NCBI GenBank assembly: GCA_001557505.1
Contig: LSAX01000006.1
Coordinates: forward strand, 3,224,001-3,288,000
DNA from: Reticulascus tulasneorum
Taxonomy: Eukaryota > Ascomycota > Sordariomycetes > Glomerellales > Reticulascaceae
Reading direction: 5' to 3'
DNA: 64,000 bases
A program made the translations under genes and the position numbers. The notes below the pieces were generated by a model, which made no database searches, was not told the origin of the DNA, and saw only the letters and a program-made list of their open reading frames with translations. This document shows, piece after piece, positions 35,651-44,645 of the stretch. Positions within the stretch are counted from its first letter, which is position 1, and every line of letters starts with the position of its first letter.

Positions 35651-36404
35651 CTATCTTGTTCCCCAACCTGCTTGCAAGCGATCCACGGCATCCTGTTCGG
35701 ATACGACATCTGCATACTTAGAATCGAGGTCGAACAGATTTGCCTTTTGAATCTCGGTACTTCTATCTCCACACGCTGCAGCCACAACCTACAAACAAGT
35801 TAGTCTTCAAGATATTTCCTAAAGAGGGAGTAGTGTCATATACCATGGGGCGGAATCCACTCTGCATCGCGTCTAATGTGGTCGCTCTCACGCAGCCGCT
35901 GGTGCTAACCCCACAGATGAAAACAGTATCGATCCCTCGACATGTCAACTCTGTCGCCAGCGTCGTACCGAAGAACCCGCTTGCGTACTTCTTCTTGACC
36001 ACCGCATCCCCTTCCTTAGGTGTCAAGTCCTCGTTCACCCAATCGGCCAATCCCTGTTGATGAAGCTCGCTGCCCATCTGCCACACAGCCAGCGTTTTTG
36101 CTTTGAGCCAGAAAAGCCCGGCGTCGGCCATGTCCGGTGAGGTATACTCGACGGCCGTCCACACAACGGGGACGCCACCTGCCCGGGCTGCGGCAACCAG
36201 CCGAGCCGCGGACGCAGGAACTGAGACGGCCTCCGGGTTAGAGGAGAGATCTAGTGGGGAACCCGGGGTCCAATATGCTTTGCAGATGTCGATCAACAAG
36301 AGGGCAGGGCATGAACCCCACCCCATGCGGTTGCCGTAGCCTGAGGCGGCATAAGAGGCTGCATCGCTGTGTGCGATCTTGGCGGAGTCGGGCTTGATTG
36401 CCAT
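35651..36404 (-). CDS. Isochorismatase-family cysteine amidohydrolase (N-carbamoylsarcosine amidase-like)
   Basis: Two exons, 36404-35844 and 35788-35651 (55-nt intron, phase 0), give 232 residues. The start is MAIKPDSAK. GWGSCPALLLIDICKAYW contains the catalytic Asp39, the AVVKKKYASGFFGT stretch the Lys (about 138), and GVSTSGCVRATTLDAM the nucleophile Cys171, so the Asp-Lys-Cys triad is complete. The K-x3-S-x-F-F-G-T spacing resembles N-carbamoylsarcosine amidases more than nicotinamidases or true isochorismatases. The family hydrolyses amide or carbamoyl C-N bonds to release ammonia, for example in creatinine and maleamate breakdown. With the ring-cleaving dioxygenase next door, a role in deamidating a ring-fission product is plausible. 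The promoter has a dense cluster of TGCCG sites. Confidence 0.9.
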
Positions 36405-36813
36405 GGCGTGTAACTAATTCTGATAGGGAGGACCTGATCTGCAGGGACAATTCAGGGCAGTCAAACAAAGTAGAGGATCTTGGTAAAGGCCATGCTCGGC
36501 ATTTGAACACGAATGTTTGAAGGCATATGCAACATGCCGATTAATTGCCGGGATTGACATGATGTGCATTGTGCCAGGGCAATGTGGAGTTTGGATTGCC
36601 TGCCGGACGGCTAGTGCCGAGAAAGAGCGGGCAAACGATCACTATCAATATTGCCGCTTATACCGGCAATACGTCGAACCCCACATTCGTTGGCGGAGAC
36701 TGAATGAGATGAGCTGGTATGGTAATGGATCGATCATATCTCAGTGCCGGGGCAACCCCGGTAAGAGTTGTTGTGCATCTGCATACCGCCTGCCTCTCAA
36801 AATTTAGTCCAGC
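36405..36813 (-). promoter_or_regulatory. Promoter of amidohydrolase gene with TGCCGG array
   Basis: Sites occur at 36497 (reverse), 36535, 36546 (TTGCCGG), 36601, 36615, 36652, 36664 (reverse) and 36744. TTGCCG at 36651-36656 and CGGCAA at 36664-36669 form a perfect inverted repeat with a 7-nt spacer, the geometry expected for a dimeric Zn2Cys6 protein. Confidence 0.6.
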
Positions 36814-39009
36814 TCACATGAGGAGTCCAGACTGGTTCCAATCATCTAGCAAACCGTAATGTAAATCGCCGCTGAGAAAGGCGGCAAGCTCAGCGTCGAA
36901 TAACTCGTTCGGAAATGCTTCCATTTCCGTGCACGGCGGTGCAGGTCTTCGACCATCATCGTCATCGGATTGTTGCCCATTCTTGCCCAGACCACCTGAG
37001 TGATTTTGGTGATTCAGAATCCGAGGTGATGGAGCATTGAAGCCAAGGCTTCCTAACGTGCCTCGCCGACTTGACTCGCCCTGGTCATCCTCCATAGTGG
37101 CCCCCTCGCTGCGGCCATCTAGTCTTGTAGCGGATGGACTGTCGATTGCAGATAGAGGGCTGGCAATGTGCTGCAATCCCCTTTGCCACTTCGCACTCGT
37201 CGGCCAGGCCTGGTGCAGCTCACTCAGCACGTTTAATGCGCGCATCGCCATGTCTTCTGCCTCGCCTGCAATATGCGGGCACAACTGGGGATGCCGCCAC
37301 AGGTACGATGCCAGTGAGCCGCACATGTAGACACAGAAAACCAAGATCGCTGGAAATCCCTCGTCCCTCGTACGCATGCTGAAGTAAGCGTCGACTTGTT
37401 CGTGCAACTCTAGAACGTTGTCGAACAGCTCATATGAAATAGATTTCCAGAATCCTTCTGGGGCTTGGGGTGTTTCCTCTTTAGCGGCAGGTGCCGACAG
37501 TGAAGTGGACAGAGCAGAAATAATATGATCTAGATAGATCCGCCTCGTGACAATGTTGCTGAGTCGTAGAACCATAACAACGGAGAGGTATGCCAGGTGT
37601 AAAGACTCTGCTCGCCAGCCCCGTAGATTCCATACGCTCCATTTGTGCTTCGGAGGCATGCTTTGCTCCCACTGTCGTAACGATTCCGTTAATTCTTCAT
37701 ACTTGCTTCCGCTTTCCCATGGTGGTGCACCAGAGATGCCGCTCAGCATCGGATCCGGAAGACCTGCTCGACGTGCTACCTGCCCCCACAGATTGTGAGC
37801 CTGAATAAGGGTCGCAAACAGACATCTCTGTGGGCTCGCTGCCAGATGCTGATGCAAGATCGCAGGAGGTGTGCCCGCCAATGTTGCTCTCTCTGCAGGT
37901 ATGACCCCAAACGAAAAATCGGCCTCGTCACAAGGAAGATACACTGTAATGTCGTCTACAGGAAATGGTGCTGGCGTCGTATATCCGGACTGAAGATTCT
38001 CCTGGCTCTGAATCATCCAAAACGTCCGCCGCGCTGATTCGGCGCGCACAACTTGATCAGCTGGCGCATCCGCTGGAAGAGTATACGTCTCCTCTCGGTG
38101 AAGTTTCAACAGAGCAGCCATACGAACCGCGACTCCCATATCCATCGAGCTTCGGTCTCGATCCCCATTTCCCCACTCAGCGATAGCAAGCAGGAAAAAT
38201 GCTTGCGTCCTGTCCAGTGATGGGCGATACATCTCCGTCGAAGCCATCGCTCGCGATTTCTCCAGGAAGAACTCTGTTGCTGCAGCGGCAGAGCCATAGC
38301 GGCGAACCAGCGACGGCGTGAATCGTGATGAGATTGAAAGGATACATGAGAGGAGAAAGCGGCTTGATGATGATGGATTGCGGATGAGGTTCTCAAGGAA
38401 GATGGCTTTTGGGATGAACCCTAGCTGGAAGTAGGAAGTTACAAAAGTCTTGCAACCTTCAACCACCTCGTCATGCGGAGGAAACGGGTCGTCATGCTCC
38501 TCGGCTGGTGAAATCTGATCCGCTGATCGAGGGTTGGCGGTAAATGGAGCCACTGGTCTCGAGGGAGTAGTCCTCACAGACGGAGTTGGCAACGATCCTG
38601 GCATAGGATTTGAAGCCAGATTGCTGTCATAACCATGCCGACTTGCAAGGGCAGTTCGCTGGACAGCCGTTGATGGGGATGATGCGGCAGCAGCATTCGC
38701 GGAACCACTGTGCCGCTCTTGAACAGTGCGCCGACGATAGTGCCGATCAACATCCTGCTGCCCTCGACGAGGAAAGCTGCATTCTGCACGAATTGAGCCA
38801 CCGGCATCTTGACAGGCGTCACAAGGAGCTTGCCCTTTGTGATTGATGCATTTTGATCGTAGCCGGCGGCAGCGGCGGCAGGCGACTCCTCCTCGTCGCC
38901 GGACTGGTGGCTGAGGAGGATCCGACTCGAGGGGCGGCTGGCCGAGGTGAGCCTCGGTGGGCTCCGGATGGAAAGCCACCAACGATATGGAATCGCGATT
39001 AGATGCCAT
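36814..39009 (-). CDS. Zn2Cys6 transcription factor, probable cluster regulator
   Basis: An intronless 731-residue protein. The zinc cluster lies at residues 44-77 (Cys44, 47, 54, 63, 66, 77: CRRCRRLRSKC then CDACQDAGG...C). It is followed by a basic linker (RHYRRRTVQERH) and a disordered region. A fungal-specific transcription factor middle domain runs from about 180 to 600, including MGVAVRMAALLKLHRE and ESARRTFWMI, the usual conserved helices. The C-terminus is acidic and disordered (SDDDDGRR, FDAELAAFLSGD), plausibly the activation domain. The spacing between the last two cysteines (10) is slightly longer than usual. Its own upstream region has two motif copies within 125 nt of the ATG, suggesting autoregulation. 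It sits centrally in the cluster, so it is the natural candidate to read the TGCCGG sites. Confidence 0.93.
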   Translation of the reverse strand: MASNRDSISLVAFHPEPTEAHLGQPPLESDPPQPPVRRRGGVACRRCRRLRSKCINHKGQAPCDACQDAGGSIRAECSFPRRGQQDVDRHYRRRTVQERHSGSANAAAASSPSTAVQRTALASRHGYDSNLASNPMPGSLPTPSVRTTPSRPVAPFTANPRSADQISPAEEHDDPFPPHDEVVEGCKTFVTSYFQLGFIPKAIFLENLIRNPSSSSRFLLSCILSISSRFTPSLVRRYGSAAAATEFFLEKSRAMASTEMYRPSLDRTQAFFLLAIAEWGNGDRDRSSMDMGVAVRMAALLKLHREETYTLPADAPADQVVRAESARRTFWMIQSQENLQSGYTTPAPFPVDDITVYLPCDEADFSFGVIPAERATLAGTPPAILHQHLAASPQRCLFATLIQAHNLWGQVARRAGLPDPMLSGISGAPPWESGSKYEELTESLRQWEQSMPPKHKWSVWNLRGWRAESLHLAYLSVVMVLRLSNIVTRRIYLDHIISALSTSLSAPAAKEETPQAPEGFWKSISYELFDNVLELHEQVDAYFSMRTRDEGFPAILVFCVYMCGSLASYLWRHPQLCPHIAGEAEDMAMRALNVLSELHQAWPTSAKWQRGLQHIASPLSAIDSPSATRLDGRSEGATMEDDQGESSRRGTLGSLGFNAPSPRILNHQNHSGGLGKNGQQSDDDDGRRPAPPCTEMEAFPNELFDAELAAFLSGDLHYGLLDDWNQSGLLM

Positions 39010-39758
39010 ATTTGACGGGCAATGAAGTCAGAGGAAGAGATGATCTGGCTCGCTGGCCATTGTTGCTCTACAGCAAGCAAGATTCACACGAGTGTCTGAA
39101 CCGGCAATGGCTCGGGCAGACTTATCGGCAAATGACTGGCCCCGCAAGGCATTAGGTTTGACACGAGACCCACTGACGAATGGCCTAACTACCTAAGGTA
39201 CCTGACCTCCTGATTAGGGGGGCAATAGAATCCGCTAGCAATAACCCTGTTGGCAACTGGAAGACCCTGCCCTGCAGCGATTTAGTGGCTACCTAGGTGG
39301 CCCATCCCTAAGAACACAGGCGTAATGGCTATTAATTTTATCGCAGTGACGGCACTGGGACCGCTTGCTGAGCCAATTCCACCTTTGAGTTTGGGTATGA
39401 TTGGAAGAACCTCACCCCGAGGGTCCTTCTTCTTATGTGCAGTACAAGCAGTCACTATCAATGTCAAGTCTACAAGAAAGGACAGACAGGAAAAGGAGTC
39501 CGGGGCGTTTTATATGGGAACTTCCACAGGACAAGAGAGCGAGGGATTACTCGGATCGAGATGCGGTGGGAGGATTCATCATCCAAGATCTCTGCCTCAT
39601 ATCAATCGCGGTCTATTGTCAGCTTCAACTGCCCAGCTTTCGGGCTCGTAAATCAATGCCCTGAGATTAATGTATGCTATTAATATAGTAGAGTACAGTC
39701 ACTAATTGAAGCTGCCGCTATGATATTCACTTCTTCCTCGTGCATCATATGCCGGGAC
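39010..39758. promoter_or_regulatory. Promoter of the regulator gene, then 3' region of the dioxygenase gene
   Basis: CCGGCAA at 39101-39107 and CGGCAA at 39126-39131 (TTGCCGG and TTGCCG on the gene's strand) lie 92-122 nt before the regulator's ATG. The rest, to 39758, has no supported gene. Confidence 0.5.
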
Positions 39759-41261
39759 TTAGTTTATACCCCCAATTTGTCGTTTGTTGTTTGTTTCCCC
39801 ATTTGTACAGCCGTTTACTTTTGCCCTTCCAAGCGTAGGTAGGCCGGCCTTGACAAGATCCGCATCAATCTCATCCAGGTGCTCCAGAAAATGCGCATGC
39901 GACCCATCCCACTGGTCCGCCGGGGATAAATGTAGACTCTTCGAACCGTCGCCCCGGATAGCCCACTCAGTAAGGAGCAATGGCACACTGATATGGAACA
40001 TAAAGGCCACGGTGCCCTCACATACCCGCTCAGGTTTCAGCTCCCTGGTCGTCGCGTTCTTCCATGTCTCGTACGTCTCTCCATGCGGCATGTAGCTTGC
40101 CTCGTAGCTCAGACCCCCCGGCTCGAGCACATGGCTGCTCCCGCCATATGTGCCATAGAGGAGTCCCATCATCTCTGTTGACATGTTGCGGTGGTAATAC
40201 GGTGGTCGGAAAGTATTGCTTGTGGAGATCCATTTTGGTGTGAAGACGAGAAAGTCTGTCAAGGACACACCCGGGATTTTGGATTTTGCTGTTAGGACGC
40301 AGTAGACTGTTGGATCTGCTTGGTCGTGCTCGACGTTCGCCACGTTGATGAACTTTTCTGTTGCGTACTTGTATGGGACAAGATTGCCTCGCCAGGCCAC
40401 GACGTCAAAAGGTGTATGCGCTTGCCGACATGAATGAAGCGAGCCGGCCATTTTGTAGACGATTTCCCAGTTTGTAGAATCTACGTCAAACGACGCCAGG
40501 GGGCTCTCAAAATCATGCGGGAGAGCCATGCCGTTAGATCCCAGAGGACCAAGCTCGGGTAGCTCGTAGTGTGCGCCGAAGATCTCTTGGATATAGCCTC
40601 GGCTTGGTCCATCTGGGAGAAGAACACGGAAACGGATTCCTGCTTGGATGACAGCGAGTTCGCCTGGCCGCACCATCATCCAGCCGAGCTCAGTCTGGAT
40701 GTTCAGCCTGCCATGCTGAGGAAGAATAAGAAAGTCGCCGTCGTTATTGCAGAACGCTCTGCTAGTCATCGATACACCAGCGGAGTACACGTGCACAGCA
40801 ATGCCCTCTTTTAGTGTCGGATCGCCTTGGCCTGCTACTGTTCTGATACTTTGTACGAAGTCGACACTGGGCGATGATTCCGCATCCGGACTCAGCAACG
40901 GGAATGGATCCCAAGCTTGCTGGCCAGCGACAAATTCCACCCGCTTGTTCAGCGGCGAGAAACAAGTCTCAAGATGAGGGTTTAGTTCTGCGGCAGACGA
41001 AACATCCCCGTGCGCGACGGATGGTTGTATACGGTACATCCACACATGCTGCAATGTGGCCCGCGAGCTGATGAACGAAGATCCATTGAGCTGTTCCGAG
41101 TAAAGATCATATTTGCATTTCTGAGGAGCGTTCTGACTGCGTGGTAGCACACCTGGTATTGCCTCAGATGCGAACCTGTTCGCAAACCCCGTCTGATATC
41201 CATGAGGGTCAGATGTCGTTGGGACGGTTGAAAAGGCCGTCTTGGCTGTGGCGCCGACCAT
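39759..41261 (-). CDS. Homogentisate 1,2-dioxygenase paralogue with altered active site
   Basis: An intronless 500-residue protein from MVGATAK (41261); an in-frame ATG at 41354 would add 31 residues. The whole length aligns by eye to homogentisate dioxygenases: PQKCKYDLYSEQLNG, SDGDFLI-type NNDGDFLILPQHG, RGYIQEIFGAHYELPELGP, TFRPPYYHRN, EGTVAFMF. The iron ligands are kept: His357, Glu363 and His393 (human 335, 341, 371), as is Tyr372. However, the base His (human 292) is Gln314, human His365 is Glu387, and the His of the usual VAWHGN is Arg291. The family cleaves the ring of homogentisate with O2. These changes argue for a different ring substrate rather than a housekeeping tyrosine-pathway enzyme. 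It is divergent from the P450 with a motif-rich shared promoter. Confidence 0.9.
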   Translation of the reverse strand: MVGATAKTAFSTVPTTSDPHGYQTGFANRFASEAIPGVLPRSQNAPQKCKYDLYSEQLNGSSFISSRATLQHVWMYRIQPSVAHGDVSSAAELNPHLETCFSPLNKRVEFVAGQQAWDPFPLLSPDAESSPSVDFVQSIRTVAGQGDPTLKEGIAVHVYSAGVSMTSRAFCNNDGDFLILPQHGRLNIQTELGWMMVRPGELAVIQAGIRFRVLLPDGPSRGYIQEIFGAHYELPELGPLGSNGMALPHDFESPLASFDVDSTNWEIVYKMAGSLHSCRQAHTPFDVVAWRGNLVPYKYATEKFINVANVEHDQADPTVYCVLTAKSKIPGVSLTDFLVFTPKWISTSNTFRPPYYHRNMSTEMMGLLYGTYGGSSHVLEPGGLSYEASYMPHGETYETWKNATTRELKPERVCEGTVAFMFHISVPLLLTEWAIRGDGSKSLHLSPADQWDGSHAHFLEHLDEIDADLVKAGLPTLGRAKVNGCTNGETNNKRQIGGIN

Positions 41262-42062
41262 GATTGGGATGAGAGCAGGTAATCTTGAGCCAAGCAAATG
41301 AGTTTCCGAAGTGTGGACGCTTACTACCGCGGTCGTCAATGATTCTAGGACCACAAAAGCCGTGAGTGTGTGGAATTGATGTTGAGAGGAGGTCGTGGTG
41401 TGGTACGAACGAAATTGACGCGACTGTCGTGAAACTTATCCGCGCCACTGCAGAATTGAGACTCCTTCGTTAAGATCTTATCATACGGGTGGCGTTGACA
41501 TCTACCAAGTAAACTCGGCTCAAACTGCAGAACTTGGTTTACAAAACGTCGGCCAAACCCATTGGCATGGAGCATGCATAGGTGCCATTGTAGCTGATGA
41601 CATGCAGTGGCGGCAATCGTTTTAGTGCCGATCTTGCCGATCTTGCCGGATTGTCCACCGGCAGGCAGGACATTTCTTGAGATCCATACAATACTGCCCT
41701 TTCCAGCAATTCCAGACGGGCATTGCTTGTGATATGCCGGAGATAGCGAGGACCCACCTAGTCTTTCGTCAGGCAAGGCAGGCAAGTCTTGCCGCCGATT
41801 AACTCCCTGACTCGCCAGTACCTCGGTGGGTTTGCCGGTGCGGGCAGTCAAATTCGTGCAGTAGGCTCTCATATGGCATCCAACCTTGCCGGCAGGCACG
41901 CTACGCAGCCTCATCGAACACGACAGCAAAGGGTGCGGATGGTTTCTCACGAGTGCAAATGACACACATGAATGTAAAGTGCCGTATATCTTGCAGGAGA
42001 TCTCGCATACTGAAACCGAGATCGTTGGTGTCCGCATCCCCTTGGCGTCTTACACTCCCCCA
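41262..42062. promoter_or_regulatory. Divergent promoter of dioxygenase paralogue and P450, dense TGCCGG array
   Basis: About ten TGCCG cores lie within 41611-41894: 41611 (reverse), 41626, 41635, 41644, 41658 (reverse), 41735, 41790, 41833 and the palindrome TGCCGGCA at 41887-41894. TGCCGG at 41644-41649 and CCGGCA at 41658-41663 form a perfect inverted repeat with an 8-nt spacer. Roughly 0.5 TGCCG would be expected by chance in this span. Confidence 0.65.
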
Positions 42063-43622
42063 ATGGCGCTCTTGCAATTACTCACCTCCAAGAACACCGG
42101 TCTGGTAGCAATACTGCTGGTCGCGTTTCTTGGATATAAATTTCACAAGCTTACGACACGATCAAGAAGAAATCCCCTGCCATTGCCTCCAGGACCTCCA
42201 GGCCAGCCCATTCTGGGTCACCTTCGCGTCATTCCGGCCAACAATCCTGAATTCGCTTACGCGAAGTGGTCGAAAGAGTACGACTCGGATGTGCTGTACT
42301 TTAATGTCCTCGGGCAGGATGTGGTGGTTTTGAACAGCGTTCGCGCCGCAGTCGATCTACTGGACAAGCGAGGCGCCAACTACTGCGATAGGCCGCGATT
42401 CGTGCTCTTTGAGGTTATGGGATGGAGGAAAACGCTCACATTCTTAAGATGGGGTCCTGCATTCCGCATGCACCGCAAGATCCTGCAAAAGAGTTTCCAG
42501 AAAAGCAACATCCAGGTGTACCGCACACTGCAGGAGAAGGAGGCATTGATCCTGCTACAGGGCATCATGCGCCAGCCAGAGGCGTGGGAAACGCTACTCC
42601 GGCGATTCGCGACTGCGATCGTGATGGGTATTGGTTTCGGGATCAACGTCAACAGTGACAAAGACCCTTATATCCAGATGGCCATTGACGCATCTTACGC
42701 ACTTGGACATGGCGGTGCGCCAGCGGGAACCTTGGTTGATTTCTTCCCCATTGTGAAGAACCTCCCTAACTGGTTGGTCCGAGATCGCTCGCTCAAGTTT
42801 GCGCGGGACTGGAAGTGGGCAATTCGGCAGATTCACGATGCCCCCTTCGCAGCCGTCGAGGCAGATGAGAACCGCGAGGATAGCCTGATCAAGGTGCTTA
42901 TGGACCAACGCCAGGCACAGCTGGAGAAAGGCGAATCAGAATTATCTGTTGACGACATCAAAGGCGCTGCGGGAGCCGTGTATGCTGCTGGGCAGGACAC
43001 TACTTGGTCGACACTGGTCGTCTTTGTGCTGAACATGGTGCTTCACCCTGAAGTCCAGTCCAAAGCCCAGAAGATTATCGATGAAGTTACCGGCGGCAGC
43101 AGGTTACCTACGTTTGAGGACCGACCGAAGCTGGTATACATCGACTACATCGTCCAAGAGACGCTGCGATGGTGCCCCGTGTCCCCCGTCGGCGTGCCTC
43201 ATCGATCACTGGAGGATGACACCTATAACGGCATGTTCATTCCCAAGGGCTCGTTCGTGTACGCAAATGCTCGAGCCATGACCCATGACGAGCAAACCTA
43301 TGAGGATCCAGACGAGTTTAACCCTGATCGTTACATTCCCGTTCAGGACGGAGGACGGGGCGAGCCATTCCCTGTCGGCCAGTTTGGATTTGGGCGGAGG
43401 ATATGTGTGGGCAAGCACCTTGCAGAGGCAAGTGTTTGGATTGTGGTGGCCGGTATGCTGGCGACACTGAACATCGAGAAAGCTATCGGTCCAGATGGGG
43501 AGGAGCTGATCCCGGAGGTTGTCCTGACGAATGGCCTGACGAGCCACCCTCAGGCATTCCCAAGCCGCATCTCACCTAGAAATCGGGAGAGTCAAGATCT
43601 TGTCACAAACAGCGTGCGATAG
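42063..43622 (+). CDS. Cytochrome P450 monooxygenase (O-methylsterigmatocystin oxidoreductase-like group)
   Basis: An intronless, 519-residue protein. The N-terminal membrane anchor (LVAILLVAFLGYKF) is followed by basic residues and the hinge PLPPGPPGQP. The I-helix oxygen motif AAGQDTT lies at residues 308-314, ExxR at Glu366-Arg369 (ETLRW), PERF-type FNPDRYIP follows, and the heme loop FGFGRRICVG has Cys448. All catalytic parts are intact. The overall look (PFPVGQFGFGRRICVGKHLAEASVW) fits the fungal OrdA-like class, many of which act in secondary metabolism or detoxification. In this setting it most likely hydroxylates the ring before cleavage by the neighbouring dioxygenase. The ATG at 42063 is chosen because it begins right before the membrane anchor; the frame is open upstream to 41886 through the regulatory sites. 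Confidence 0.93.
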   Translation: MALLQLLTSKNTGLVAILLVAFLGYKFHKLTTRSRRNPLPLPPGPPGQPILGHLRVIPANNPEFAYAKWSKEYDSDVLYFNVLGQDVVVLNSVRAAVDLLDKRGANYCDRPRFVLFEVMGWRKTLTFLRWGPAFRMHRKILQKSFQKSNIQVYRTLQEKEALILLQGIMRQPEAWETLLRRFATAIVMGIGFGINVNSDKDPYIQMAIDASYALGHGGAPAGTLVDFFPIVKNLPNWLVRDRSLKFARDWKWAIRQIHDAPFAAVEADENREDSLIKVLMDQRQAQLEKGESELSVDDIKGAAGAVYAAGQDTTWSTLVVFVLNMVLHPEVQSKAQKIIDEVTGGSRLPTFEDRPKLVYIDYIVQETLRWCPVSPVGVPHRSLEDDTYNGMFIPKGSFVYANARAMTHDEQTYEDPDEFNPDRYIPVQDGGRGEPFPVGQFGFGRRICVGKHLAEASVWIVVAGMLATLNIEKAIGPDGEELIPEVVLTNGLTSHPQAFPSRISPRNRESQDLVTNSVR

Positions 43623-44645
43623 CAAATATGATTTTTGCGTGTGAGAAAGCCCTGGCGTGGCTCATGACCTTGACACAGACGTCTGCAGGTAGGCAGGCAG
43701 CTAGGCAGATTGATAATGACAAAAGCCCTGCCCAATCGTCTCCTGCGGACACCAGTGATCATTGGAGCACTTGGGATGAACAAGGTTCAGGTTATCTCTC
43801 GATCGGGGCCTACCATGGGAATGTGTTGTCCAGCCATGGGTTTCCCTAAAGGCTGGCGGGACGCGACACAGTGTGCGAGATACGGTGTTGGGGTAAAAGA
43901 AATGACATCCATGATGCCAACAAACCCGATTTATACAGTCTTGTCGAGAACTAGAAAGCCAATACTACTTTGAAAATAGATTTAGCAACATAATGGAGAC
44001 AGAAGATACCAGTAACCACATGAGATGCGTCCATCGATGAATGTATCGTTCGCCTTGCACGAGATGTGGTGCTGCAAAGGCTGCTACTGGTGTGGATTAA
44101 CTTAGGTAATTCTTTAAGTTCAGGATGGTTCGGGGAGTTTTCACCTAATAATTGAGGCATCAACACATTTTCTCCGAAACCCCGCATTAGGCTAGCGCCG
44201 TGACAGCCGACCACTGCCAGCCTCCTCCCATACCCAGTCCAGGCGATGGATGTTCGTGATTTTCCCAGCCGTCCGCTCGGTTCGCTCTCCACAGCAACCG
44301 CCCACCTCCCATCACCAAAATCTGTGCGGCCGAAGTAGGTGTGATTGCTGAGACAGGAGCGTGCCTCTCTCCCTTATCGTTGAATATTCTCTCTTCCCTT
44401 CAACCCCCATTCTCCTGCAACGCTCTCTCTGCTCGCTCCTTCTCCCCGTCGCGCCATTCAAGTCGCTCGTTGATCGTTGATCCTTGACGTGGAGCTTCAC
44501 GACCCCTCTGCGGTTCACATCATTCACACCCCTCGACCCCGTCCGCGCTTTGACCTAAGAAACGACGGACGTTCTCTTGTTCGTCAGCTCCTCTCTCCTC
44601 AGGCTTGTTTCTTTATTTCAGCCTCGACTAACTTGCTGCAGTATC
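43623..44645. promoter_or_regulatory. Intergenic; promoter of the coiled-coil gene
   Basis: No gene. From about 44340 there is a CT-rich leader, and a CTAAC...CTGCAG acceptor-like sequence ends at 44641, five nt before the ATG, hinting at a leader intron. No TGCCGG sites are present, which marks the edge of the cluster. Confidence 0.4.

Noticed and set aside
39759..41261. Housekeeping homogentisate dioxygenase of tyrosine breakdown
   Set aside because: The usual partners (maleylacetoacetate isomerase, fumarylacetoacetase) are absent and active-site histidines are replaced.
30626..43622. Secondary-metabolite biosynthetic cluster
   Set aside because: No polyketide synthase, peptide synthetase, terpene cyclase or prenyltransferase is present; the permease, amidase and ring-cleaving dioxygenase fit catabolism better.
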